From Echinometra lucunter (lineage: Eukaryota; Echinodermata; Echinoidea; Camarodonta; Echinometridae), in contig CM057156.1 in assembly GCA_029962745.1 (NCBI GenBank), forward strand, positions 4,168,842 to 4,232,841: DNA of 64,000 bases. Direction: 5' to 3'. Within the stretch, counting starts at the first letter, position 1, and each line of letters begins with the position of its first letter. A program made the translations under genes and the position numbers. The notes under the pieces were generated by a model. That model ran no database searches. It had not been told where the DNA came from and was given only the letters and a program-made list of their open reading frames with translations. Of this stretch, positions 21,599 to 33,204 are shown one piece after another.

Positions 21599-22727
21599 AA
21601 AGAGAGAGAGAAAAAAGAGCAATGGTGATGGATGGACTAGCGATCTCGCGATTACATCCATGCCTCATACTTTCCGTTATCGGTCAAGGATTTTCATTGG
21701 CGTTTTTGTTTTTATCCATATGTATATATATATCAGTCAAATATGGCTGAATTGAATCAAACTGAATTCATTTATTTTTCATCATCACGTCATGGATATA
21801 TATTCAAAGATAAAATAATGGGAGGATATGAAAATAAGCATATGAATCATATACACCCATTTCACAACGCAAGAGGGCAGCAGACTGTTCGACACAGAGT
21901 GGATTTATAGAGAGAGTGACGAAAACGGAAGTCGTTTCTGATTGGTCAGTTATTTCATGGAGCTCAAAAATAGTTCCCTCGGCTGATTTTCTGCTTCAGC
22001 AGCGTCTGTGGTGAAATGATACATGCACTGAAATTTCAGTAAGTCGAATTTTCTCTTTTCGTTTTCTGGTTCTGATACCGCATTTTCCCTGAAAAAATAT
22101 TTTTCTAGGACAGTTGTATCACTTTTATATCAATTAAGTCTGATCCTGTGGAGTTTGCGTAATGTCTTTTCAATGTAAATAAACGCCGGTTTAACAAATC
22201 CAATTTTCATGTTCTTTTAGGGAGAAAAATGACGATTAAAGATTATTTTCGCATTTTCTGTCAGTACTGATGGTTATGATGTGTTGGAAAAAATATTTCC
22301 ATGTTATTTTCAAGGTTGCCATTTTTAAAATTTCGTTATTTTTAACGAAAATAGCGTAAATTTAGACAAAAACCAGACATAGAAATACTGCATGAGGGAC
22401 CACTGGAACGTTAAGGGAACTATTTTGATTTTGTGGCTAGCGCCGTCCACGGCACGGCCAACTCCAGCAAAGCCGAGACGGGCGGCTTAGGAGCCTAGGG
22501 CTGGCCTGGGCTGGAGCAAGAGCCGCGGCCCATGCTGAAATTTTGGGGCTTCGTGCACACGTTTCAAATTGTATTCAGATTTTTTGAGCCTGCTCTTTTA
22601 ATGATAATAATTTCAGTTTGCCTTAAGTAAAGTAAAGACTAAAGGCCTAAATTAGAAAATATTTGAATTAAAAATCCCGACCCAAGCTTTGCCCTAGCTC
22701 TATTAGTCTAGGCCTAGCTAAGTTAGT

Positions 22728-22853
22728 CCTAGACTGAAGTGTTCTGTCTCTAACCGTCGTCGTTAGCCTCGTATTTTGGTAGGGTCGGCACTCGGACCCT
22801 ACCAAAATACAAGGCTAACGACGACTGTTAGAGACAGAACACTTCGGTCTAAG
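22728..22853. repeat. Long near-perfect hairpin inside the hAT-like element
   Basis: The arms are about 59 bp: CTAGACTGAAGTGTTCTGTC through TTTTGGTAGGGTC pairs with GACCCTACCAAAATAC through AACACTTCGGTCTAAG. Only a few mismatches occur and the loop is about 8 bases. It is the strongest short palindrome in the window. Confidence 0.85.
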
Positions 22854-24133
22854 TTAGTCCCAAACCAAAGTTCCCCTCCAAACTAAGAGTAAGACCAGGC
22901 CCAAGCCCAAGGCCAAGAAAAGATTTAGATTTAGGGTCTAGTCCAGTCAGTGTTAGACCTGGATCTAGAGCTCTAGTCTCTAGATCTAGAAGACTATATA
23001 TCTAGGTTCTGTTCAATTAGTTCCACATCTACTGAAGATCAACTAAATTCCAGTGTTAATTCAATAAATTGGTTGAAAAAACTGAATGAAAATCAGAAAT
23101 TGTTACAATTTTGCATGCAGAATCTGTATAGGGCCTACCCCAGTATTATTGTTGTGCTAATTTCTTGTGCAGACTTGTTAATGCCTGTATGAGAAATCCT
23201 TTGGCAGGATTATGTAATCATTTAGGACGACTGCACTGGACCACAAATCCACTGGTATCTACTAATTATAAGACTAAAAACCTCACATAGTGCATATGGA
23301 TAATTTAGACTTTTCCTTTATTAGCAACTAGCAATCTCAAGAAAATATCAAATGATAACCTCATTGTTCATCATTACTTTTTTTTTTAATAGTTTTTTTT
23401 TTTTTTGGGGGGGGGGGGGGTGTTGGCTGCGCTTAAATTTACCCTTAAATTGCCTGTATTGGAATGCAAGTTTCATCGTTTTGTACACATGAATTCATGA
23501 TGAAGTAAACATAGATTTGATAACATTCCATGATTCATCCACGGACTGTTTTTATCCAATGATAATTATTTACTATTTGATATTTATTACAGGATGCTGG
23601 ACCATAATTAATGATTTGATGGAGTTGACACAGACTGAAGATGCAGAACTTCAATACAGAACTTCGCTTCATGAGAGGCAGGATATGCCATGAAAGAAAT
23701 GTTGGCAGATGTCATGTTAGCTTTTTTTTTTTACTTTAGCATTTAGAGGTAATTTTGCATACTGATATTGCATTATTAAACTACTTTGTTAAAGCACAGA
23801 TCATATCATGAGTATAACAGTCTCTATCTGATGAATATGTGACCAGCATCATAAGATCAATTCATACATAAACCTTATGTAGCCTTGGCTAAATTTCTTT
23901 TAATATTGGAATGGTTCAAATAATTTCTTTTCCAGTAATTATGAACTGACTGAATTAATCTGCTTAGTCATTATCATTTGTTTTAAAAAAAATCCCTAGT
24001 GTAAAGACACTTTAAATGTAGGTTAGTTTACATGTCAGTTTTTCAGTAATGAAAAGAGCTGAAAGCATGAATAATCTGATAATATAAACTATTTCTGTTT
24101 GTCTTTCTTTCATTTCCTCTGCCCTCCCTTTAT

Positions 24134-24158
24134 CTCTCTCTCTCTCTCTCTCTCTCCC
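24134..24158. repeat. (TC)n microsatellite
   Basis: A short TC run within a long pyrimidine-rich stretch that ends TTTTGCAG at 24208, so it could serve as part of a 3' splice site. Confidence 0.8.
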
Positions 24159-25419
24159 CCCTTCTGTCTTCCTTTAATTTCTCCTCTTTATTTTATTTTC
24201 TTTTGCAGAGCAAAATCAAAATGATGCATGCTACGAAGAATCATCACACCGCAATCTTTGGCAAAGACAGAGAGAAACGGGCAGAGATTTACATCTGCTG
24301 AGGGCAAGAAAATAGACCAAGCACAGACTGAGCAGAGATACAATGTTACTGCCTGCCCAAATAAGTGGTGGAATTTCAGGCAGCCATTGTCCATGGCAGT
24401 AGCCTAAAATTTAGCTTTGGCATAGACAGAAATTTAGAAAGGGGAAGGGGAAAAATATTCCCATATCCCACCTTGTTTTTCTTCTTCTGGTTAACAAAGA
24501 ATTGTAGAGTTAAAGGACTCTTATCTCAGTTCATTGCATTCTTTTTTCTTTGATTTTTCCCCTTTCAAGTTAAACATTTCTTTGTGAATATGCCATATGG
24601 TGAAGAAGTCGGGGCAGCCTGTAAAAGAGTCTCATTTTCACTGACAACTGCCATAAGCTACTGAAACCCTTGCATCTGATGGGAACAAATCATTATTGGG
24701 CTAAAGTTCTTCAAAAATTTCAGAACATTTAAAAAGATGTTCTTTTTTTTATATATTATTTGTGTGGTCCTAGCACTTTGTTTTGAATGAGTAGTCTATT
24801 ATCCCCATTAAATGTTCATTTTTCACCAAAACAGGTATTGTCAAGAGCAAATAGGAGATGCCCTCTCCAAATTGTGAATCTGATTTGGATTCAGTATAGT
24901 TCTAAAATTTGCCATTAGGTTAGTCAATTACATCTTCAGACTTTCGGCATCAAGCCATAAAATATTTCAAAGAAAGGTAGGGGCATTTAGCTGAGTATTC
25001 TAATTTAATGTTCAAAACTTATTGTTATGTTTAAGCATTTGCACTACATCGTTTCAGAATTTGAAGAGAGATTAGCTAATTGCAATTTTAGATGACAGAT
25101 AAAGTAAAACTATCATGTTATCAAATTTACAACAATATTCCAAAGAATAAGTAAAAAATGAATGATTTTGCTCTTAAAGCATCAGGAAGTCCCTTTACAA
25201 AACAAAGAAAATAAAAGAAAAGTTTTGTGTTAATTTTTTTCCTTCTCAATCCTAAACGGGAATGTACTGAGATCTAAAACTTTACAAGTGTCTTTCTGTG
25301 GCTTATAGCAATATAAAGTAAAGCTTTTGTGCAGATTGGTTGATGCTTGCAAATGTGGGCTACTACCTATGAAGAGAAATTAGAGTCTCTTGTGAAACTA
25401 AGAAATAACCTGAAATGAT

Positions 25420-26240
25420 TTTTTTTAGAATGTGTAGAACACACACATTTTTTTTTTTTTTTTTGGTATGAAAGTCTTTATTTTCCATATGATGTAACTA
25501 TGTAATTCAAAGGTACAGAAATTGTGTTACCATATGCAATAATTTTTGTTGCATGTTAGTTTTAAAGTATAAGAATTTATTTCATACTCATCCATGGCCG
25601 TACACAGCAGGGGAAAGGGGTGCAGAGGGGAAGCATCCTTGTGACCAAGTTTTTTCCAAAAAAAATTTACGTGTCTTGCCCCCCCCCGAAAAAAATTTCT
25701 GCATATGGCCATGTATTCGTCTCATTTTTGTCCTCAGCCGAGTGAATTTTTTTGCTTTGATGGCATGTTACTCACATTCAACTTTTATTATAACAAATGA
25801 TTTTTTTTTTTTTTAGCATGTGTAGAACAAATGCATTTTTTTTTTCACTATGAAAGTCTTGATTTTCCATATGACGTATCTACAGAATTCATAGGTACAG
25901 AAATTATGTTACAAAATGCAATATTTTTTGTTGCATGTTATTTTTGAAGTATAAGAATTTATTTCATACTCGTCCATGGCCATACGCGGCAGGAGGAAGG
26001 GGGTCAGTTGCCCCTCCCCCCCCTCCGAAATTTTAAAAACTGACATAATTTTACTGAAAATTTTCTTAAAATCCACCAAATCCCTCAATTTCACTTTTAA
26101 AGATACAAAAGTATCCTTGTGACCAGCTCGGTGACTTCACTCCCTCGTTTTCAAGTTTAAAAAAAGAAAAATACTTGCCCCCCCCCTGAAAAAATTTCTT
26201 CGTACGGCCATGTACTCGTCTCATTTTTTGCCCTCGGCCA
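25420..26240. repeat. Imperfect ~390-bp tandem duplication inside the hAT-like element
   Basis: 25425-25814 and 25815-26240 share a long sequence (TGTGTAGAACA, ATGAAAGTCTT, TTTCCATATGA, TTATTTCATACTC(A/G)TCCATGGCC). Each copy carries a small C/G-run inverted sequence bordered by CATGGCCGTAC-like ends (about 25596-25710 and 25977-26212). Confidence 0.7.
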
Positions 26241-28256
26241 AATGAAAAATTCTTGGTTTGATGGCATGTACAGAAAAATCAAGTGTTTTCAGTATTGAAT
26301 CCAAGCAGTATACTTGAAAATGAATTATGACTTTCTTGCTATAATAGAGTGATGGTCAAATTTTCACTGTCATGTTACTCACATTCAACTTTTATTATAA
26401 TAAAATATTTGAAGATGAACTTCCCTTTTGAGGTGGAAGCCAATATGTTGTAAGCGCAATGAACACCAATACAATCGAATCGTTTATGCTAAGTAATTGA
26501 CTTAGAAAGTAGCAGTCTATACTGAGAATTAGTTGCTACTGGTCATGTATGTGAGCAGTATTCAAGCTGATTTTCATAAACGTTGCCAAAACTACGTACT
26601 GCACTCATGGATGGAAATCTGTCTTGAAAGGTGAGGGGAAGCATAAGAAATTCCAATAGGTGTCTCCTTGTATCTGAAACTTCACTAAAAAAAAAAATAT
26701 TAAAAATCCCCCCCCCAAAAAAAAAAAATGGGCGGGGAGGAAGCTAGGTTTGATAAAATGCCTTCACCTTCCAAATTGTGGGTACACGATTGTGAGGACA
26801 TGCCCCCCTTGGAATTTCCGTCCTAATGCAAAGGTTGAAGAGTTTCCCTTCCCCCTTTACTATTATTTGGGAGGGGGTGTTAATAAAATTAACATGCATT
26901 TGATTAGAGATATTGAATCAGATTTAGCATTTTAATAATTTCACTAGAATAAATGATTCTTTCATATTATGTACGAAAAACTCTGCCACTTTAAAAGTCT
27001 GTTATACTTCAAGAATGCTTTGTGGAGAGGGGTGTGTCTTTCAACGCATATGCAGGATTGGGGAGGGGGACATTTATGGCCAGAAAATTGGAAATTGACA
27101 GAATGCGAGAGAGAGAAAAGGGATGATCTGAAGACAGTGTAGACGTAGTGATAGATATAAAGAAAGAGAGAAAAGGCAAAAACGTGGAGAGTTTTATTGA
27201 GTTGAATGACAGAGAGTGAGAGAGAGGAACAAAGCTAAATCTTTTAAAATGAATTTCTTATAATCAGCGAATGGACAACAAAAGAGGAGAGTGGTTATAG
27301 AAGATATGCTATAGAGAAGAAATAAAGATTGTTGAGTGAGTGAACTGATTTTAGCATGACTTCATGATATAAAATTTAACCAATTGACACCCAGTATTGA
27401 GGAAATGGACTGGGGGGGGGGGGGCACGGGCCTAATATGGTCTACGGGGGTGTGTCGCTGAGATGAGTCCTTTTTTTGGAAGAAATCCCTAAACATGTGG
27501 TATAGTTTCGAGTCGGAAAATCCCTAAACATGCTCCTCCCTTTTTTAAAATCAGCAATTCTATATTATAATTTTAGAGTACACATCCGAGAGTCGGGAAA
27601 TCCTTTAACACGCCCCTTACTTGTTAAAAATGAGTAACTTTTTTCTTTAGAGTAGGCCTATACATCCGAGGTGCATAATCCCTAATAATGGGTGCCCTTC
27701 TCTGCCAAAATGGCCATTAAACATGGGTACGATTATGAAGGCTTCAGCAACACACCCCCGTCGGCACCAAATTGGAGCCCCGGGATGAACTGCCGTCTGT
27801 AAGAATAGAGTTTGCTCAAAATTATTATGAAATGAGTTTATATTAATCCTTATCCAAAAGAAAACTGAAAGAGAGAGAGAGAGAGAGAGAGGGGGGGATG
27901 ATCACACACATAAGGAAATGGATTGAGCATAGCAGTATAGTGTATGCTTAAAAAATTCGGAATTATGTTTGAATAAAAGAATTTTAGAACAATAATGGTA
28001 CCAAACAGCTGCAGGGGAATGATTCGTAAATGCCATTCTGGCTCAAAACAGAAGACCTTTTTTCACCGGAATCAAACATTGAGATTTTATGCTGCATTTC
28101 CTTCATTCGGGAAGCTTTATACATATTGTCAGTAAAAAGTGGATACAATCAAATATCGTCTTGCAAGCTGGCAGCAAGGCACCTTCGTTCTGTTCATGTA
28201 CTGTAGGTAGCAGACGACGCAACAGACTGGGAGGGAACTATTTTTGATCCCCAGTT

Positions 28257-28270
28257 TGACCTTTGACCCC
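28257..28270 (-). promoter_or_regulatory. DR1-type nuclear-receptor motif
   Basis: The minus strand reads GGGGTCAAAGGTCA, two AGGTCA-like half-sites separated by one base. In animals this is the classical RXR/HNF4-type direct repeat. It sits in the subterminal region of the hAT-like element. Function is unproven, and one such match by chance in 64 kb is possible. Confidence 0.3.
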
Positions 28271-29078
28271 GCGCCCCATACCTTGTACATACGCGTGTCG
28301 CCACTCTCTCTATAAATCCACTCTGGTTCGACACAGTTCGACATACTGCGGTGGGCGCTCCAACTTTTATAGTACACAAGTCAATAGCGCGTTATGTACA
28401 TTCGTTCGATTTTTCTGTTTATTTTGACCAATATATGCAGATTTCTTTTAATATTTGTAATGAGAAATTGTCAGGGAAGTTCAGGTCGCAGCTGTGCGGT
28501 GCTCGAATGCCACAAGAATTGGCGAAAGTTTAAAAATTGGAAGCTAACTGAGTGCGAAATTCACTCTCTTTTGACTCATGAAGCCTGTTTGTGTGAGAAG
28601 CCGTACTCCCTACACAGGTTTCCGTAAGCAATGCGAAGGAATCCGTCGCCAGTGCGTAAAAATATCAACAGAAAGGACTTTGAAGTCAAGAAACATTATC
28701 ATTATGTACTTTGGCGTAAAATTTAATGAGTGAAAACATGACTTTGTAAACAGGGTAAGATTGAGGGCTCCCGTTTACTACGGCTTCTATGCTGCAATCG
28801 AACTTATACTGACAAAACTAAGTTGAAAAACTATCGAGAGTACAAAATTACATCATACCTTCATCTGTCAGATATGGCCATTGTCTTACCTCATATACCC
28901 ATGTATCCATGCTTTATTTTATTGATCTAGAATAAAGTAAATGGAGCAATATTAGGGCATATCTCATATCTTACATTCATTTTGTACACAGAGCCAATCG
29001 CGGTCAGCGCGCTTGCCTACCGCAGCAATGGCGTCGCCGATAGAGGACCAAATACATAAACCGGAGGTGAAATTGGTC

Positions 29079-30720
29079 TATTGTGTAAGTTAATATTGTC
29101 TATTTTGACATGCCGTACCGATGTCTTATGTCAATGATATTTCATCACGCCTATACATTCAAAAGTATATTAACACACTCATGCCCTGCACAAAATAATT
29201 AGTAGTGATGCAGTTAGAGCATATAATGAGTTTTCCACTTCATCTTTTTGATATGTTTGATATGCATTGTTGCTATGATAACCGTACTGTTGCAGCCTTA
29301 GTATGATAAATACCTCAATTCGTTATTTTCCACTTTTAGCGCTCCACTGCACAGGAACAGCGTCAGTAGATATTAATATGCTAAAAGAATTTAAAGGAAG
29401 TCATTACACACGTAAGCAATAAAATTCAAAATGAAGGAAACGCGGGAAAATAAAGAAATATATTTGATTTTTTGAAATATGGTATTCGTCCTTTAAAGTC
29501 ATCATGGATGAGAAAATATCGAAATCATCATACGGATTGTTGTCCAAAAGATATTACGATGTGGGTGGACGTCCAGCTTTGACAAGTCATGTCTATTGCT
29601 ACACGTCCAAATTTGCCCATGTTTCTTGTATTGTCCATATGATGATTAATGAAGAGTGATGTCATCCAGCGATTAGGGAACCTTTCATTTTTGTAGGCTA
29701 AAAATTCGACTGTCTTTTATAGATTTATGAATATTTGATACACATACAGATATGGGAAATGCAATCTTCTAAGTAATAATACTAATGGTGGTAGTAGTAG
29801 ACTTTACAGGATAATTCGTTAAACACAAGGCTATAGCCAGCCACAAGGTCCGAGTATAAAATTACGGTAAAATATGCATTATCACTTTATCAGATAAAGC
29901 ATGTATCAATACAAATGAAATAATAGTCATCGTAGAGAATTCAAAGCATTAAAGTACATGTAAAAAGAGTTTTGTACATTTCATCCTATTACAAAATTCT
30001 CACGTATGGTTAGTAAATTAAAAAAAAACATGTAAAAAGGACAATATCGTTCTTATAATGCTTTCAGGATGAATGGTTACAGAGGTTTTTTTTTTTACTT
30101 TGGTTCTTAACTTTAATATTTATTTCATAATTTGTTTTCACTTTTTTTCTTCTAACAGTCTAACTCCTTTTTAAGTTGATAATTGATACGCAAATGACGG
30201 TTGTGATATTTTAAGGGAGGGGATTATTACTGTATTAAGAAATGTGTGTCCACCTACAGCAGAAAGTGAAACGTAAAGCATGCTACATAGTTTGTCTTGT
30301 TCGAAGAGTAACAACATGCAGTAGTAATGAAGCATTCATCATATTACCTTGTTTATTGTGGTGGTTTGAAGATCATTCATTTTATTCCATAAACATAGGA
30401 ACCTACCAACTGCTGTTTAACAAATATGTATGTAAAACATATGGGGATTTTTTTCTAAATAATTGCTAGTAGGTTCATAGGTTTAACAACCTGCTGATTT
30501 TTAAACACCTGTTTTAAGAGTGTAGACAATTGATGCAAAGCCCCTCTAATTACATTAGTAACATTAAAGACAATGTACATCGCTAGACCTGTCCATCAAA
30601 AATGCAGCCCCAGAAATCATACTGAGAAAGTAAGCCTGACTATTTCTTTCTTCAGTGAGTGATTTAGTTGTTTGTTTGAGTGTTTGTTTATGCAATAATT
30701 GGACAATTGCAGGTGAATGT
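29079..30720. repeat. Duplicated block S2 (direct copy)
   Basis: It matches 53368-54925 directly and 50140-51090 inverted. Its first part follows on from S1 in the copies that lack the insertion. Short frames shared by the copies (for example 30242-30469 and 54505-54741) differ by frameshifting indels and have no motif, so I do not call a gene here. Confidence 0.85.
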
Positions 30721-30792
30721 ATTATGTATGTGTGTGGGTGTGCGTGTGTGTATGTGTGCGTGTGTGTGTGTGTGTGATGGGGGGGGGGGGGA
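30721..30792. repeat. (GT)n microsatellite and G run, copy B
   Basis: A GT/GTAT run followed by GATGGGGGGGGGGGGG. It marks the join between S2 and S3 and corresponds to 5413-5466. Confidence 0.85.
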
Positions 30793-30826
30793 GAGAAGAC
30801 TACCGCCAAGTTATCTTACTTGTCAG

Positions 30827-32092
30827 TTATGGCCCGTGAGGTAAAGCTGGTTGGCCATCTGGGTTAAGAGGTCCATTGTTTGCCCGCCGAGTAGCTGGAA
30901 CATTTCTTAAACATTTTGAGTTAGTGGGGGCTAGGAGTTGGCATCCCTTGTAACGAGAAATGGGACTTCCTGTGCCTCTTCCATGTTGTGTTTCATGAAC
31001 ATAATAATCCAGCCATATATGGGGAAGGTTGTTCAAAGAATTGTATTCCACTGACATGACTGAGTAGATTTCCTGCATGCTATAGAATAATTATCTTATA
31101 TCTTCTCAAATTATGACAAATACCTGACAACAGCATATGATTGTTTGTTAAATGCCTTGGTTCGGTTTGAATTGGCATTTCAATTTTCCATTTAAATAAA
31201 CAAACTCAGCTTTCTTATTTTTTTTTTCAGAAGGAAATTACAAGGCATACTTGCTTTTGAAGCACTCTCTTTGCCTCAGACCAAACTTGGAAAAAAGCAA
31301 TTTTGACATAACTTTTCAAAAACCTTTTTCATTCTGTCATGTCCGGCAGCAGAGTTATGAATAAGGTATCGTTAGAACTAATGAGGTATTATTTACCATG
31401 AAACTAACTTAATTATCGGAGAGATAATATTTTTTTATGACAAGCTACTAAGGTAGGATATACTTTTTGATAAACATCCTGATCTCGTATACAGATATGT
31501 TAAGTCAGGACATTGTTCATCGGATTGCGGCTCCAAATTGAACCGAGATCCTTTTATTATCTTGCTTAACCGGTTGACTCCTGAATTACTTCACTTTAAC
31601 ATAGACTTAATACAGGGGCAACCCGGTGACAGAAAGACAACGGCTTAAATAAATCAGAACATCTAGCAAATTAACATCGATCTACACTGGAAGCTCAATG
31701 AATACTTTCAAAACTTCAAAGAAACCTCCAAACGGGAGATTAATGTCTCACTACACTACTACCCCTTTGGTAGAAGTGTGATGCTTTTTATAAGAATAAG
31801 ATGGACGAATAAGTCAGCCGTGAGAAGAATGAATGTAACGGTTAAGAAAGTGCAGTACTGGTCCATTTATCAGGGAATCTGCACACTCGATGTCCTGGAG
31901 GGATGTTGAGTTTACTCTTCCTTCTGGGACATCCACCATCAACAGATGAAGCAGGAATGAGCTTGGGAATAGTCTGTACCATGCTGCCATTGGGATGTTG
32001 TTTCTTCTTACACTCGTTGAACATTGGTAAGGTGTAGTTCAAGCCAAGTCCATCCGAACAAAATGACTTTGTCTTTGTCCCATGGCTCACTT
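30827..32092 (-). pseudogene. Decayed small secreted-protein gene, copy B (exons 2 and 3)
   Basis: Exon 2 (32092-31871, 222 bp) is open throughout and encodes SHGTKTKSFCSDGLGLNY, FNECKKKQHPNG and a Cys-containing C-terminal part (GHRVCRFP). Its donor, GTAAAT in copies A and C, is mutated to ATAAAT. Exon 1 is absent because of the 1.7-kb deletion. Exon 3 (about 31072-30827, TAA at 30827) is present, but two bases are missing just after the usual acceptor. The copy is therefore a pseudogene, although exon 2 is better preserved than in copy A. The family is not recognised. Confidence 0.4.
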
Positions 32093-32724
32093 CTGATGAC
32101 GCAAGCAAGACTACAAGATTTTAAAAGAAAATGTAAAAAACAGAAACAGAAGGAAAGCGATTTGAAATCAGACCAAATGTTAAAATGTTCGGCATATGAC
32201 ACAGAAGTCTAAGAATAACTTAAATAACAATGCAATGAAAAAAAAATAAAAAAGCAACACCAACAACACCAAAAATAACAACTACAACACTACACAAAAG
32301 GGCAGTCGATCAATATAAAAAGATTAAAATGAATGAGAAATGGATCATCACCATCACCAGCATCATTGTAATAATAATTATTATATTTTTGGATAAAAAA
32401 TCAATCCTCTAGTGATTAACTAAAGGAGCTTCACTGATCATTTGTATTATCAACTATTTCACAATATTGGCATCTATGGCACTTTTCATGACTACACGGT
32501 GAAAGTATACTATTTAGAAAATAATGTCACATTTTATGACGACATAAATTTCCAAACAGTACAATATTTGTGAAATTACGTCACAATGAAGCAATCACCT
32601 ACCCCAAAATACTAGTATTCAGCAGGCCAGCTCGAATGCCTACCATGGGCAACTCTCTCGGTGTGACGGCTAAGTACTACGGCTAAATACTACGTATACC
32701 ATGTATACCGTATAGCGCGAATAA

Positions 32725-32782
32725 AAAAGAAGAAGAAAAAAAAAGAAGAAGAAGAAGAAGAAGAAGAAGAAGAAGAAGGAAA
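32725..32782. repeat. (GAA)n microsatellite
   Basis: Imperfect GAA repeat, counterpart of 9085-9153. Confidence 0.9.
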
Positions 32783-33204
32783 AGATGAAGAAAAGAGAAA
32801 CCAACGAACGAAAGAATGTAAATAGTGTAAATATGTTGAGACTAGAGTGACATTTTTTTTTCCTGTTAAAACTTGGCTTTGATTAATTTTGGAGATGAAA
32901 ATATGAGCACAAGACCACCAAAGAGAATAAAAGGCAAGCCATTTTGCTATTTCCTTCTCATGTTTAATTTTTTATCCAAAATATAAAACATTTCGACGTT
33001 TTGCTGAAAAATATGGAATCACGTTGAGCCTGAGCCTGAGCCCTTCAGTAAGAGTACTATTTCGGAGCTATTTCTTGCCATAGTTTTAATCTGAAACTCT
33101 CCAGGCAAAGTATATTGGTATATCATCATTATCATCATCACCGTCAGCATCACAATGATCATAATGATATTAATAATTATTATCATTACCTTCATCATTA
33201 CCAT

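Larger units (their letters stand above)
20013..21851. repeat. Duplicated block S1 (direct copy)
   Basis: This block is the reverse complement of about 51100-52780, down to the microsatellites and the AAACCAAACCAAACC tail at 20905-20935. It contains a TTC microsatellite (20235-20278), ATT arrays (20450-20760), GA-rich runs (21540-21612) and no supported gene other than the EGF remnant at its edge. A short piece of its right end recurs at 53291-53369. Confidence 0.85.
21895..28325. mobile_element. 6.4-kb hAT-like element without transposase
   Basis: The terminal inverted repeats begin CAGAGTGGATTTATAGAGAG at 21895 and match the inverted right end at 28325 over about 28 bp with one mismatch. 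Subterminal sequence around CAAAAATAGTTCCCTC is also inverted. The element is flanked by an 8-bp duplication, GTTCGACA (21887-21894 and 28326-28333). The related element at 37574 has a single GTTCGACA at 37607-37614, i.e. the empty site. A CAG terminus and 8-bp duplication are hAT features. No frame longer than about 90 codons and no transposase motif is visible, so it is non-autonomous, with large cargo of unknown origin. Confidence 0.75.
21852..29078. mobile_element. TA-flanked inverted-repeat element enlarged by a nested insertion
   Basis: The right end is GTGAAATTGGTC followed by TA (29079-29080). The left end is TACACCCATTTCAC preceded by TA (21850-21851), a diverged copy of the inverted repeat GACCAATTTCAC. 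The duplicate loci at 53368 and about 51091 lack the whole segment and read straight across as GAATCATATTGTGTAAG, so they are empty sites with one TA. The shorter relative at 37574-38358 has the same ends but not the 6.4-kb insert. A TA target fits Tc1/mariner-like mobilisation, which is an inference. Confidence 0.75.
30735..33204. repeat. Segmental duplication block S3, copy B
   Basis: This is collinear with 5435-9600 but lacks about 1.7 kb: after GAATGAGAAATGG (32331-32343) it jumps to the sequence equivalent to about 8690. The loss removed both large ATC arrays, the LINE tail and exon 1 of the small gene. It runs into the assembly gap inside the last ATC array. Confidence 0.85.

Noticed and set aside
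21852..29078. DNA virus or Polinton-like element
   Set aside because: No integrase, polymerase or capsid-like frame is visible. The ends fit small cut-and-paste elements.
30242..30469. Conserved short frame shared with 54505-54741
   Set aside because: The match is explained by the S2 duplication. The frames diverge after an indel and the inverted third copy does not extend over it.
30891..31072. Small-protein gene copy B as a working gene using exon 2 as first exon
   Set aside because: Exon 1 with the signal peptide is deleted and the exon 2 donor is mutated, so a functional transcript is unlikely.
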